Source: Blastococcus sp. TBT05-19 (GTDB lineage Bacteria > Actinomycetota > Actinomycetes > Mycobacteriales > Geodermatophilaceae). Taken from it: a DNA stretch of 64,000 nucleotides. Position numbers and translations under genes: made by a program. The notes under the pieces are model-generated. The model did not search any database and was not told the DNA's origin. It saw only the letters and a program-made list of their open reading frames with translations. Location of the stretch: contig NZ_QOHI01000003.1 in NCBI RefSeq assembly GCF_003319095.1, positions 412,852-476,851 of the forward strand, written 5' to 3'. Positions 42,128-49,834 of the stretch are shown one piece after another. Positions within the stretch are counted from its first letter, which is position 1; every line of letters begins with the position of its first letter.

Positions 42128-42412
42128 ATGATCACCACGAGCCGGACCGCCACCTCCGCTGATGTCCGCGGCGGCGCCGACGCCATGTGGGCGTCGATCG
42201 CTCCGCTCAGCGGCACCGGTCTGTCCACCCCTGCCTGCGCGGTCGCACCCGCTGCCGGCGTCGTGCTGGACACCCGTGTGCCCGCCACCGCTGCCCTCGC
42301 CGGCAAGCGCCGGGAGCAGGCCATCGCCGAGCGATTCCTCGCGCCCACCTACCTGCCCACGAACGACGGCACCACCCTCGGGATCCACTCCCCGGGGAGA
42401 CCGCAGAGCTAG
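42128..42412 (+). CDS. whiB7 leader ORF (94 aa)
   Basis: An ATG at 42128 with GAAGGAGGGG upstream (42111-42120) opens a 94-aa frame that ends 22 bases before an intrinsic terminator and 141 bases before whiB7. Leader ORFs ending close to an attenuator are known for whiB7/wblC: slow or blocked translation lets transcription pass the terminator. The product is Ala/Thr-rich without a recognisable domain. It could be a pure sensor reading frame or also a true small protein. An earlier in-frame codon near 42074 is less likely because the ribosome site points to 42128. Confidence 0.7.
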   Translation: MITTSRTATSADVRGGADAMWASIAPLSGTGLSTPACAVAPAAGVVLDTRVPATAALAGKRREQAIAERFLAPTYLPTNDGTTLGIHSPGRPQS

Positions 42413-42434
42413 CGCTCGACCGGTCCTCCTCGAG

Positions 42435-42470
42435 GCCGCGGAACCCGAACCCGGGATCCGCGGCTTTTTT
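42435..42470 (+). terminator. Intrinsic attenuator in whiB7 leader
   Basis: An 8-bp stem, one A-A mismatch, then 4 bp with a four-base AACC loop, followed by six T (42465-42470). It is the only T-run terminator seen in the window and lies between the leader ORF and whiB7. The 5' part overlaps CTCGA/TCGAG arms (42415-42434) that could act as a competing hairpin. Confidence 0.85.
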
Positions 42471-42493
42471 GTTCCCTCCGCGGCACCCGGCCC

Positions 42494-42507
42494 CCGACTT
42501 CGGTCGG
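42494..42507 (+). promoter_or_regulatory. Stable UUCG hairpin before whiB7
   Basis: CCGAC-UUCG-GUCGG, a very stable tetraloop hairpin about 50 bases before the whiB7 ribosome site (AGGAGGAG, 42541-42548). Role not known. Confidence 0.4.
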
Positions 42508-42553
42508 CGGAGCCCCCGCCGGCCGTACCTAACGAGTACGAGGAGGAGCGGCA

Positions 42554-42922
42554 GTGCAGCAGACGATCGACCGCCCGACGTCCCACCGCCGACCCGGGCT
42601 CCCCCGGACCGGCGGAGCGACGCCGACCTTTCCCCACCCGACCCACCGTGGACGTCCCCGTCCGCCCCTGTCACCCGCGCCGGCGCGGCTCCCGCTGCCG
42701 TGCCGGGTGGAGGACCCGGAGCTGTGGTTCGCCGAGAGCCCGACCGAGCTGGAGCTCGCGAAGGACTTCTGCGGCGACTGCCCGGTCCGCCAGAAGTGCC
42801 TGGCCGGGGCGCTCGACCGCGCCGAGCCGTGGGGCGTCTGGGGTGGCGAGATCTTCGAACGGGGCGTGGTCATCGCCCGGAAGCGGCCCCGCGGCCGTCC
42901 CCGCAAGGTGGCCGCCGCGTGA
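42554..42922 (+). CDS. whiB7: WhiB7 transcriptional regulator
   Basis: The 122-aa protein has the four Fe-S ligands C50, C73, C76, C82, the GVWGG turn (94-98) that contacts sigmaA, and an AT-hook RGRPRK (113-118). WhiB7 binds the sigmaA subunit and activates resistance genes under translation-inhibiting drugs. GTG 42554 follows a strong ribosome site AGGAGGAG. The AT-rich promoter, leader ORF and attenuator upstream give the known regulatory layout. N-terminal 45 residues are Pro/Arg-rich and disordered. Confidence 0.96.
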   Translation: MQQTIDRPTSHRRPGLPRTGGATPTFPHPTHRGRPRPPLSPAPARLPLPCRVEDPELWFAESPTELELAKDFCGDCPVRQKCLAGALDRAEPWGVWGGEIFERGVVIARKRPRGRPRKVAAA

Positions 42923-42972
42923 GCCCCGCAGTCAACGACGAGCAGTCCCTCACCAGAGCGAAGGAACCAGCG

Positions 42973-43137
42973 ATGTTCTCCATCGAGCACGAGATCGCCC
43001 GCAGCAGATTCTCCGAGCTGCAGGCCGAGGCGGAGGCCGCCACGCGCGCCCGCCGTCTCTACCTGGCACGACGGGCCAACCGTCGCGCCGAGCGTGCGGT
43101 CCGCCGGGCCGCGCGTGCCAGCGCCGCCGTCTACTGA
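42973..43137 (+). CDS. Small basic helical protein (54 aa)
   Basis: ATG 42973, with AAGGAACC upstream, opens a 54-aa protein that is an Ala/Arg/Glu-rich amphipathic helix (IEHEIARSRFSELQAEAEAA then many Arg). A longer frame from GTG 42919, overlapping whiB7's stop, is possible. It is 50 bases downstream of whiB7 and probably cotranscribed with it; the 3' terminator closes both. No family recognised. Confidence 0.6.
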   Translation: MFSIEHEIARSRFSELQAEAEAATRARRLYLARRANRRAERAVRRAARASAAVY

Positions 43138-43138
43138 G

Positions 43139-43178
43139 CGGTCGGGTCGGGCGTACCCCGGTACGCCCGACCCGACCG
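43139..43178. terminator. Perfect 19-bp bidirectional hairpin
   Basis: A 19-bp perfect stem with a two-base CC loop between convergent genes (stops at 43137 and 43186). No T-run. Confidence 0.85.
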
Positions 43179-43185
43179 TCCGCGG

Positions 43186-44508
43186 CTAGTCCGCGAAGCC
43201 GGGGAGCCACTCCTCGAGCACCCCGCGCCAGTCGGCCTCGGCGTCGAGCTGGCACAGCACACCGATCGAGCCGACCGTGACCCGGTGGATGAGCAGGTAC
43301 GCCGGCGGCAGGTTCAGCTGGCGTCCCAGGCGGTTGGCCTCGGTGCGCGGATCGGCGATGCGCGCGGCCTGCTCCTGCATCCAGGCGCGGGTGAAGTGGA
43401 ACTGCGGCTCGGCCACCGGTTCCAGCAGCGGGCGCAGGTAGTCCAGCACCCCTTCCGGGTCGATCTCGACCCCCGGCCGCACGAACCCCTCGGTGCGCAG
43501 GTCGGCGAGCACCTCGGACGCCCGGCCGGCCAGGGCCCAGCGCAGCAGCCGGCCGATCGGCTCCGGGTGGCCGTCGGGCAGCCGTGCCGTGGCACCGAAG
43601 TCGATGACCCCGAGCCGCCCGTCGGGCATCAGCCGGAAGTTCCCCGGGTGCGGGTCGGCGTGCAGCAGCCCGGCCCGCTGGGGTCCGGAGAAGTGCAGCA
43701 CCGCCAGCAGGCGCCCCGCCCGGTCGCGCTGCTCACGGGTGCCGGTCGCGATGATCCGGGAGAGGGGAGTCCCCTCCATCCACTCCGAGACGACGACCTT
43801 CGGCGCGCTGGCCACCACGCGGGGGACCGCGATCTGCGGGTCGCCGGCGTAGGCGGCGGCGAAGGCCCGCTGCGCGTCGGCCTCCAGGCCGTAGTCCAGC
43901 TCCTCGGCGACGCGTGCCTTGAGCTCGGCGATGAGCGGCTTGACGTCCAGGCCGGGGAACAACGAGGAGAACAACCGGGCGAACCGGGCCAGCTGGTTGA
44001 GGTCGGCCATGAGCGCCGTTCCCGCACCCGGGTACTGGATCTTCACCGCCACGTCGCGGCCGTCGCGCCAGGTCGCACGGTGCACCTGCCCGATGCTCGC
44101 CGCGGCGGCCGGGGTGTCGTCGAAGTCCTTGAAGCGCTGCCGCCACGTGCCGCCGAGCTGCTGGGCGAGGACGGCGTGCACCGTCCGCACCGGCATCGGC
44201 GGCGCCTCCTCCTGGAGCTTGACCAGGGCCTCGCGGTAGGGGGCCGCCATCTCCTCGGGCACCGCGGCCTCGAACACCGACAACGTCTGCCCGAGCTTCA
44301 TCGCGCCGCCCTTGAGCTGGCCGAGGACGGCGAAGAGCTGCTCGGCCGTGCGCTGCTGCAGCTCCGCGCTGACCGCCTCCGCCGACTGACCGGAGAGCCG
44401 CTTGCCCAGCCCGAGGGTGGCCCGGCCCGCGGCACCGAGGGGGAGCGAGGCCAGCCGGGCGGTGCGCGCGACCTGCCCGCCCGGCATCACCGGTCGCTCG
44501 TCACTCAC
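43186..44508 (-). CDS. ABC1/AarF (UbiB-like) atypical kinase
   Basis: The 440-aa protein has the KxGQ motif (GGAMKLGQTLS), ASIGQVHRATWRDGRDVAVK, LHADPHPGNF (catalytic D) and VIDFGATARL (metal D). These define the ABC1/UbiB family, which regulates isoprenoid/quinone lipids or other membrane-linked processes by ATP binding. M. tuberculosis Rv3197 is the counterpart beside whiB7. GTG 44508 overlaps the upstream gene's TGA (GTGA), coupling it to the ThiF-like protein. Confidence 0.9.
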   Translation of the reverse strand: MSDERPVMPGGQVARTARLASLPLGAAGRATLGLGKRLSGQSAEAVSAELQQRTAEQLFAVLGQLKGGAMKLGQTLSVFEAAVPEEMAAPYREALVKLQEEAPPMPVRTVHAVLAQQLGGTWRQRFKDFDDTPAAAASIGQVHRATWRDGRDVAVKIQYPGAGTALMADLNQLARFARLFSSLFPGLDVKPLIAELKARVAEELDYGLEADAQRAFAAAYAGDPQIAVPRVVASAPKVVVSEWMEGTPLSRIIATGTREQRDRAGRLLAVLHFSGPQRAGLLHADPHPGNFRLMPDGRLGVIDFGATARLPDGHPEPIGRLLRWALAGRASEVLADLRTEGFVRPGVEIDPEGVLDYLRPLLEPVAEPQFHFTRAWMQEQAARIADPRTEANRLGRQLNLPPAYLLIHRVTVGSIGVLCQLDAEADWRGVLEEWLPGFAD

Positions 44509-45671
44509 ACGTCCTCCTCGTCGGCGTCGGCCGGGCTCGGCGCCGTGTCGTGTCCGGTGAGCCGGTGGGCTCGCTCGGGGACCATTGTCCCCTGCACCGG
44601 GTCCGCCGCGCCCGGAGGAGCGGCATCCGTCCCTCCGGCGGGGTCCGCGGCGCCGCAGCGGCAGGACGGGTGCGGCGGCCAGTGCCGGACCCGGGGGAGC
44701 AGGTCGGGCGGTCGCAGCTCGACCGTCGCGTCCAGGGTCAGCGGCGCCCCGGCGTCGTCCAGGTAGGCCAGGACCTGCCCGGCCGCCAGCAGGGCGGTGA
44801 GCAGGCAGGTGAGCGTCGATCCGCTGGGGGGTGGCTCGGCTGCGACCAGCTGCGCGGCCAGACGTGGCCAGCGTGCGTCGGCGTCGCGGCGGTGCAGGTC
44901 CGCGCAGCGCAGGCAGCTTGTCGCGCCGGGCACCACGAGCGGGCCCACCACACCGGTCTCGCCGCGCACGGTGGCCACCAGGTGCGCGCCGCCGCCGTCC
45001 ACCGTGAGCGGGTCCGATGCCGCCCAGGGCCGGGTGAGCACGGTGAGGTCGGGTGCGACGCCGGCCGGCAGCGGCCGCAGATCGGTCAGCGGGCTCGCCC
45101 GCCGGATCGCGTCGGCCGCCGCCATGGACCGCGGGCGGCCCTCGTCGCCGGTGGTCAGCCCACCCACGACGGCGTCGGCGGCGCGCACCAGCCCGGTGTC
45201 GCGCACCACCACCCGTCCGATCCCGCTGGCGGCCAGCACCGCCGCCAGCGGCGTGCCGACCCGGGTGGCGCCCTCCACGACCACCGAGCAGAGCCCGCGG
45301 TTGCGCCACACCGCGGACCGGGGCGCGCCGGTCGCGGACGGGAGCTCCACGACGGCCCGTGCCGAGGCGGCCGGTCCGGCACCGGTGGCCAGCAGGTCGG
45401 CGGCGTCGAGGTCGGTCAGCAACCCGGCGCTGCGCAGCGCCTCGAGCGCGGTGTCCACCAGGCCGGGGTCCAGGCCGTCCCGCGCGGCCTCGGCGCGGAC
45501 GGCCCGCTGGGACCGCCGCCCGTCCAGGGCCCGGAGCAGCCGGGGCAGCCCGGGGACGGGGTCGAGCAGCAGGCCGTCGGTGGAGTCGACCCCGCCGACC
45601 TGCACGGTGCCGTCGTCACCCCGCAGCAGGGGCGTCGAGGCGGGGAGGAGGGGGTGGACGCTGTCGCTCAC
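44505..45671 (-). CDS. ThiF-like protein of TOMM-cyclodehydratase type
   Basis: The 388-aa protein shows the pattern of ThiF-like partners of TOMM systems: an N-terminal HPLLPASTPLLRGDDGTVQVG peptide-binding-like region, a Rossmann part (VVVEGATRVGTPLAAVLAASGIG), and GPLVVPGATSCLRCADLHRRDADARWP, with Cys pairs CLRC and CRC for zinc. The first Gly of the nucleotide loop is changed (EGATRVG). No YcaO gene or obvious precursor peptide lies nearby. GTG 45671 is taken over 45752. It matches the position of Rv3196. Role unknown. Confidence 0.75.
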   Translation of the reverse strand: MSDSVHPLLPASTPLLRGDDGTVQVGGVDSTDGLLLDPVPGLPRLLRALDGRRSQRAVRAEAARDGLDPGLVDTALEALRSAGLLTDLDAADLLATGAGPAASARAVVELPSATGAPRSAVWRNRGLCSVVVEGATRVGTPLAAVLAASGIGRVVVRDTGLVRAADAVVGGLTTGDEGRPRSMAAADAIRRASPLTDLRPLPAGVAPDLTVLTRPWAASDPLTVDGGGAHLVATVRGETGVVGPLVVPGATSCLRCADLHRRDADARWPRLAAQLVAAEPPPSGSTLTCLLTALLAAGQVLAYLDDAGAPLTLDATVELRPPDLLPRVRHWPPHPSCRCGAADPAGGTDAAPPGAADPVQGTMVPERAHRLTGHDTAPSPADADEEDV

Positions 45672-45769
45672 CCCGGCAGGGTCGCAGTCGGCGGGGTGCC
45701 GCCACCTGGTTCTCCACAGGCCCCGGACGACGGACGGCGGCGCCCCGCTCACGGGACGCCGCCGACGCG

Positions 45770-45843
45770 GTGACGATCTGGAACGGCCGCCCTCCAGGGG
45801 CCCGCGCCGAGCGTGCGAGGCGTGGGGAGGAGGGCGGTCCTTT
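45770..45843 (-). repeat. Dispersed 3'-end element, copy C
   Basis: Read on the minus strand it begins right after the DUF5679 stop (AAGGACC) and runs through GGGGCCC to GGTGAC-like ends; it aligns over about 75 bases with copy B. Confidence 0.75.
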
Positions 45844-45845
45844 CT

Positions 45846-45998
45846 TCAGGCCTTGCCGAGGATCCGGTTCATCTTGGTGCCGCAGACCGGGCAGGTGCCC
45901 TGGGCCATCCGGCGGCCGGACTCGCTGACCTTGACCTCGCCGTCGAAGTCGCGCTTGTCCTTGCACTTCACGCAGTAGCCGTTGTAGCTCTCCGCCAC
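45846..45998 (-). CDS. DUF5679 zinc-ribbon protein (50 aa)
   Basis: The 50-aa protein has C9-x2-C12 and C36-x2-C39, one zinc ribbon with YNGYCVKCKDKR and GTCPVCGTKMNRI, the DUF5679 pattern. GTG 45998 has GGAGAT upstream. Zinc-ribbon proteins this small often bind ribosome, RNA or polymerase, but nothing is known. Its 3' end carries a copy of the dispersed element. Confidence 0.85.
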   Translation of the reverse strand: MAESYNGYCVKCKDKRDFDGEVKVSESGRRMAQGTCPVCGTKMNRILGKA

Positions 45999-46419
45999 GG
46001 GATCTCCTCGTCTCCGGGGCCTCCCGGCTCGCACGCCGGGCGCCGTTGCGCGAGCACGCTACCCCCGCGCGGCGTGCCCGACTCCCCGGGCGGGCGATGC
46101 GATCGGCGGCCGCGAGGCCCCGTCGGCGGTGCTCGTCGCGCAGCGTCACCCACAGCTGTGGACAGACCTGTGGACGCCATGGGGACGCGCAGGCGTGTCG
46201 CTGTGCGTGGCCCGGGGACGGACGGGGGACGCGTCGCGGTGCGCAGCCCGAGCCTGCGTCCCGACCTGCGGAGATGTCCCCGACCGGGTGTGGACGGCGC
46301 ACAGCGAGCGACCTCGTCACCGGGTGGAGCGCCCGTCTTGTCCACCGTCCGTGCGACCTGCACCCGAGAGGGTGCCCGTGCGCAGGCGCCACCCCCGGCC
46401 GGTGTCTTACGGTGCCTGC
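45999..46419. other. Long intergenic region with TGTGGAC repeats
   Basis: This 421-base gap has no supported gene. It contains TGTGGAC at 46157-46163, 46169-46175 and 46289-46295 and the inverse in TTGTCCACC at 46338-46346, close to high-GC DnaA boxes, and a 12-base palindrome CCACAGCTGTGG (46150-46161). The right end has the TACGGT box of the M48 gene. Confidence 0.5.
46408..46413 (+). promoter_or_regulatory. -10 box of probable leaderless M48 mRNA
   Basis: TACGGT, six bases before GTG 46420. Confidence 0.45.
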
Positions 46420-47010
46420 GTGCCCGCAACTCCTCCCGACGCCGCTGCTGTGCCCGAGCCGGCGGACGACGACGTCGTGGAGGTGCGGCGCAGCCCCCGC
46501 CGCCGGCGCACCGTGACGGCCTACCGGGAGCTCGGGCGCACCGTCGTCCTCATCCCGGCGGCCTTCAGCCCCGCGGAGGAGCAGCGCTGGGTGGCGCAGA
46601 TGGTGGCCAAGCTGCGCACCCGCGAGGAGCGGCGCAAGCGATCGCTCGGGGGCGACACCGAACTGCTGGCGCGCGCCCGGGCGCTCTCGGCGGCCCACCT
46701 CGACGGGCTGGCCGAGCCGGCCAGCGTCCGGTGGGTGGAGAACCAGCACCGGCGCTGGGGGTCGTGCACCCCGGCCGACCGCACGATCCGGCTGTCGGGC
46801 CGGCTGCGGTCCATGCCGGAGTACGTCGTGGACTACGTCCTCGTGCACGAGCTCGTGCACCTGCTCGAGCCCAGCCATGACGAGCGCTTCTGGGCCCTGG
46901 TGGCCCGCTACCCCCGCGCCGAGCGGGCGAGGGGGTTCCTCGAGGGCGTCGAGCTGGCCGCCACGGCCGGTGCGGCGAACCTGGAGCCGCCGACCGACGT
47001 CGTCGACTGA
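46420..47010 (+). CDS. M48/YgjP-like (WLM-type) metallopeptidase
   Basis: The 196-aa protein has H143-E144-L-V-H147 and a third ligand H153 in HELVHLLEPSHDERFW, plus QHRRWGSCTPADRTIRL, the typical Trp-Gly-Ser-Cys block of the YgjP family. These are cytosolic DUF45-type zinc proteases of unclear substrate. GTG 46420 is favoured by TACGGT six bases earlier. Its stop is followed after one base by a dispersed element copy. Confidence 0.9.
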   Translation: MPATPPDAAAVPEPADDDVVEVRRSPRRRRTVTAYRELGRTVVLIPAAFSPAEEQRWVAQMVAKLRTREERRKRSLGGDTELLARARALSAAHLDGLAEPASVRWVENQHRRWGSCTPADRTIRLSGRLRSMPEYVVDYVLVHELVHLLEPSHDERFWALVARYPRAERARGFLEGVELAATAGAANLEPPTDVVD

Positions 47011-47011
47011 C

Positions 47012-47085
47012 GAAGGACCCCTCGCCCCCCACCGCTCGCTCCGCTCGCGGCGGGCCCCTGCAAGGGGGCCGTTCCAGCACGTCAC
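47012..47085 (+). repeat. Dispersed 3'-end element, copy B
   Basis: Starts GAAGGACCCCTCGCC right after the M48 stop and ends GGCCGTTCCAGCACGTCACC. Outer arms GGACCCCTCGC and GCAAGGGGGCC fold as a stem, and the region lies between convergent genes. Confidence 0.75.
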
Positions 47086-47120
47086 CTGCTCGGGGTGAGC
47101 CTCCGGACGGGGCCGCCCTG

Positions 47121-48479
47121 TCAGCCGACAGAGTCCTCGTCGTCGTCCCGTCGCGCGTCGTCGGCGGTGAGCTGGGCCAGCTCGTCGTCGAGTCCCTGAC
47201 GGGCGACGAAGTCCAGCGGCTCGTCCAGGTCGTCGGAGGTGGGAAGCAGGTCGGGGTGCGACCAGAGCCGGTCCCGGGCGTCGCTGCCGTGCTGCTGGGC
47301 CATCGCGCCCCAGACGGTGGCGGCGTCGCGCAGCCGGCGCGGGCGCAGCTGGAGGCCCACCAGCGTGGCGAACGTCTGCTCGGCGGGACCGCCCGAGGCG
47401 CGACGCCGGCGCATCGTCTCGGCCAGGGCGCCGTGGCCGGGCAGCCGGTCGGCAGCGGCCGCCGCCACGACGACGTCGACCCAGCCCTCCACCAGGGCCA
47501 GCAGCGTCTCCAGCCGGCGGAGCGCCATCTGCTGCTCCGGCGTCTCCGCGGGCTCGAGCACGCCCGAGCTCAGCAGGCGCTGGATGCTCTCCGGGTCGCT
47601 GGGGTCCAGGCCACCGCCCATGCCGCCGGACATGGCCTCGGTGATGCCCTGCTCGATGGCCTCGCGGTCGATGGTGATGCCGCGGGCGTAGGCGTGCACC
47701 GCGTCCTGCAGCTGCTGGCGCAGCCACGGGACGTGCGCGAACAGGCGCTGCGAGGCGGCCTCGCGCAGGGCGACGAACAGCCGCACCTCGTCGGCCGGCC
47801 GGTCCAGGCCCTCCGCGAACGAGGCCAGGTTCTGCGGCACCAGGACGCCGGTGCCGGCGGGTGCGAGCGGGAGGCCCACGTCGGTGCTGGTGAGCACCTC
47901 CTCGGCGAGCTTGCCGAGCGCCTGGCCCACCTGGGCGCCGAACATGACGCCGCCCATCCGGCCCATGATCCCGGCGATCGGGCCGAAGGACATGGCCGCC
48001 TCCTGGGGGAGGGCGCTGGTCATGGCCGCCACGACCCGCTCGGCCAGCGGGTCGATGAGCGCGCCCCACGCCGGCAGCGTCTGCTCGACCCACTCGACGC
48101 GCGACCAGGCCGCGGTGCGCTCGATGCCCGACGGCAGCTCGGTGACCTGGTCCAGCCACAGGTCGGCCAGCCGCAGCGCCTCGGCCGCGGCCGCGCGCTC
48201 GCCGTCCGACGACGGCTGGTGCCCCGCAGACAGCTGGCTGATCGCGCCCTGGCGGGCCAGGTCCCAGTTCACCGGTCCGCCGGACCAGTTCATGAGCTTC
48301 TGCAGCTCGGCGAACAGCGGCATCTTGCCGAGCACGTCCTCGGGCGAGCCGCCGCCGGCCATCCCGCCGAACAGGGCGCCGAGACCGAACGGGTCGCCGG
48401 CGGGGTTGCCACCCCGGTTCGGGTCGCGGCGCTCGGGGTCACGGTCGGGCGGGCCGAAGCCGAAGGGCAGGTCGCTCAT
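47121..48479 (-). CDS. DUF2342/TIGR03624 family protein (metalloprotease-like)
   Basis: The 452-aa protein has the family core: a Gly/Phe/Pro-rich head, LADLWLDQVTELPSG, GVMFGAQVGQALGKLAEEVL and VALREAASQRLFAHVPWL. It is annotated as a zinc-dependent metalloprotease-like family in actinomycetes, but no HExxH is seen here; the position holds REAAS. Rv3195 is the M. tuberculosis counterpart. It faces the divergent Lon-like protease gene, 92 bases away. Confidence 0.85.
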   Translation of the reverse strand: MSDLPFGFGPPDRDPERRDPNRGGNPAGDPFGLGALFGGMAGGGSPEDVLGKMPLFAELQKLMNWSGGPVNWDLARQGAISQLSAGHQPSSDGERAAAAEALRLADLWLDQVTELPSGIERTAAWSRVEWVEQTLPAWGALIDPLAERVVAAMTSALPQEAAMSFGPIAGIMGRMGGVMFGAQVGQALGKLAEEVLTSTDVGLPLAPAGTGVLVPQNLASFAEGLDRPADEVRLFVALREAASQRLFAHVPWLRQQLQDAVHAYARGITIDREAIEQGITEAMSGGMGGGLDPSDPESIQRLLSSGVLEPAETPEQQMALRRLETLLALVEGWVDVVVAAAAADRLPGHGALAETMRRRRASGGPAEQTFATLVGLQLRPRRLRDAATVWGAMAQQHGSDARDRLWSHPDLLPTSDDLDEPLDFVARQGLDDELAQLTADDARRDDDEDSVG

Positions 48480-48557
48480 GGCTCCACGGTAGACGCGGTG
48501 ATCTTCCGGCGGCGGCACTCGGAGTGCGCTCTCGGCGGACGGCGGGGCGCAGGCCCG

Positions 48558-48563
48558 TACGCT
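48558..48563 (+). promoter_or_regulatory. -10 box of Lon-like protease gene
   Basis: TACGCT, eight bases before GTG 48572. Confidence 0.35.
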
Positions 48564-48571
48564 GGCCCGTC

Positions 48572-49594
48572 GTGACCCGACGGATCGCCGTGCTCAGTGT
48601 GGGCGCCGTGCTGCTGCTGCTGTTCGGCGTGCTGGGGACCACCGTGCCCGTGCCCTACGTGGCCCAGGTGCCCGGCCCCACCTACAACACCCTCGGCGAC
48701 ATCGAGGGCGACCCGATCATCGCCATCGAGGGCCGCGAGCGGAACGAGACCGAGGGCAACCTCAACCTCACGACGGTCGGGGTGAGCCGGGGCGGCCTCA
48801 GCCTGGTGCAGGCGGTGCGCGGCTGGTTCGACGACGAGGTCGCCGTCGTCCCGGAGGAGTCGGTGTACCCGCCCGACCGCAGCGAGGAGGAGACCCGCCG
48901 GGTCAACCGCGAGGCGTTCCTGACCTCGGAGCAGGCGGCGGAGAGCGTCGCCCTGGCCGAGCTCGGCTACCCGGAGAAGGTCGTCGTGCGCGCCGTGCCG
49001 GAGGAGTCGCCGTCGGTCGACCGGCTCGAGGAGGGCGACGCGCTCGAGACCGTCGGCGGGCGCCCGGTGCCCGACACCGAGGTGCTGGCCGACGTCCTCA
49101 CCGGCATCCCCGCCGGGACCGAGGTCCCGGTCTCCTACACCCGCCTCGGGGAGCCGGGCACGACGACGATCACCACCCGCGCGGCCGAGGACCGCGAGGG
49201 CTCCCTGCTGGGGATCTCCGTGCTCGACCAGCCGGCCGCGCCGTTCGACGTCGACATCCAGGTCTCCGACGTCGGCGGCCCCTCGGCCGGGTTGATGCTG
49301 ACCCTCGGGATCCTCGACCTGGTGGGGGACGAGGACCTCACCGGCGGCAAGGTGGTCGCCGGTACCGGGACCATCACGCTCGACGGCGAGGTCGGCCCGA
49401 TCGGCGGGATCGGGCTGAAGATGGTCGCCGCCCGCGAGATCGACGCCGAGCTGTTCCTGGTCCCGGCCGACAACTGCGCCGAGGCGGTCGCGGCGCCCGA
49501 CACCGGCGTGCCGATGGCCCGCGTCGCCACCCTCGACGACGCCCTGCAGGCGCTCGCCGACCTGCGGGCCGGGCGGACCCCCGAGAGCTGCTGA
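48572..49594 (+). CDS. PDZ-domain Lon-like (S16) membrane protease
   Basis: The 340-aa protein has one N-terminal membrane helix (about 5-24), a PDZ domain (about 130-190) and a Lon proteolytic domain with S238 in GGPSAGLML and K283 in GGIGLKMVAA, the Ser-Lys dyad. It should act outside the cytoplasm without an ATPase domain. The counterpart is Rv3194c, next to the UPF0182 gene as here. GTG 48572 follows TACGCT. Confidence 0.92.
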   Translation: MTRRIAVLSVGAVLLLLFGVLGTTVPVPYVAQVPGPTYNTLGDIEGDPIIAIEGRERNETEGNLNLTTVGVSRGGLSLVQAVRGWFDDEVAVVPEESVYPPDRSEEETRRVNREAFLTSEQAAESVALAELGYPEKVVVRAVPEESPSVDRLEEGDALETVGGRPVPDTEVLADVLTGIPAGTEVPVSYTRLGEPGTTTITTRAAEDREGSLLGISVLDQPAAPFDVDIQVSDVGGPSAGLMLTLGILDLVGDEDLTGGKVVAGTGTITLDGEVGPIGGIGLKMVAAREIDAELFLVPADNCAEAVAAPDTGVPMARVATLDDALQALADLRAGRTPESC

Positions 49595-49703
49595 GGCCGC
49601 GTCGGCGGTCCGGGCACGCGGCGCGCGGGCCCCGCGGCACAGCCCGATCCGGGTGGGGGAAGCTGGGCACGGCCGCACGGGCCCCCGGCGACGGTGACCC
49701 GCC

Positions 49704-49730
49704 GGGAACCACGTGCCGCTCGGTGCGTTG
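49704..49730 (+). promoter_or_regulatory. ECF-type promoter candidate before UPF0182
   Basis: GGGAAC (49704-49709) and GTTG (49727-49730) with 17 bases between resemble SigE/SigH-type promoters (GGAAC and GTT), one base shorter than usual spacing. It lies about 105 bases before the GTG at 49835. Confidence 0.3.
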
Positions 49731-49834
49731 TCCAGGGAAGGCCGGGGGAGCGCGCTGCCGTGCACCACCCGACCCCCCGCGGTCGATCGTCGCGTGGCTA
49801 CCGCGCCACGCCCGCAAACTGAAGGAGACCGCTC

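Noticed and set aside
42919..42972. GTG start at 42919 (GTGA with whiB7) for the 54-aa protein
   Set aside because: ATG 42973 has a better ribosome site (AAGGAACC); the upstream start is kept only as alternative.
46150..46346. Chromosomal origin (oriC)
   Set aside because: DnaA-like motifs are few and no dnaA, dnaN or rpmH lies nearby.
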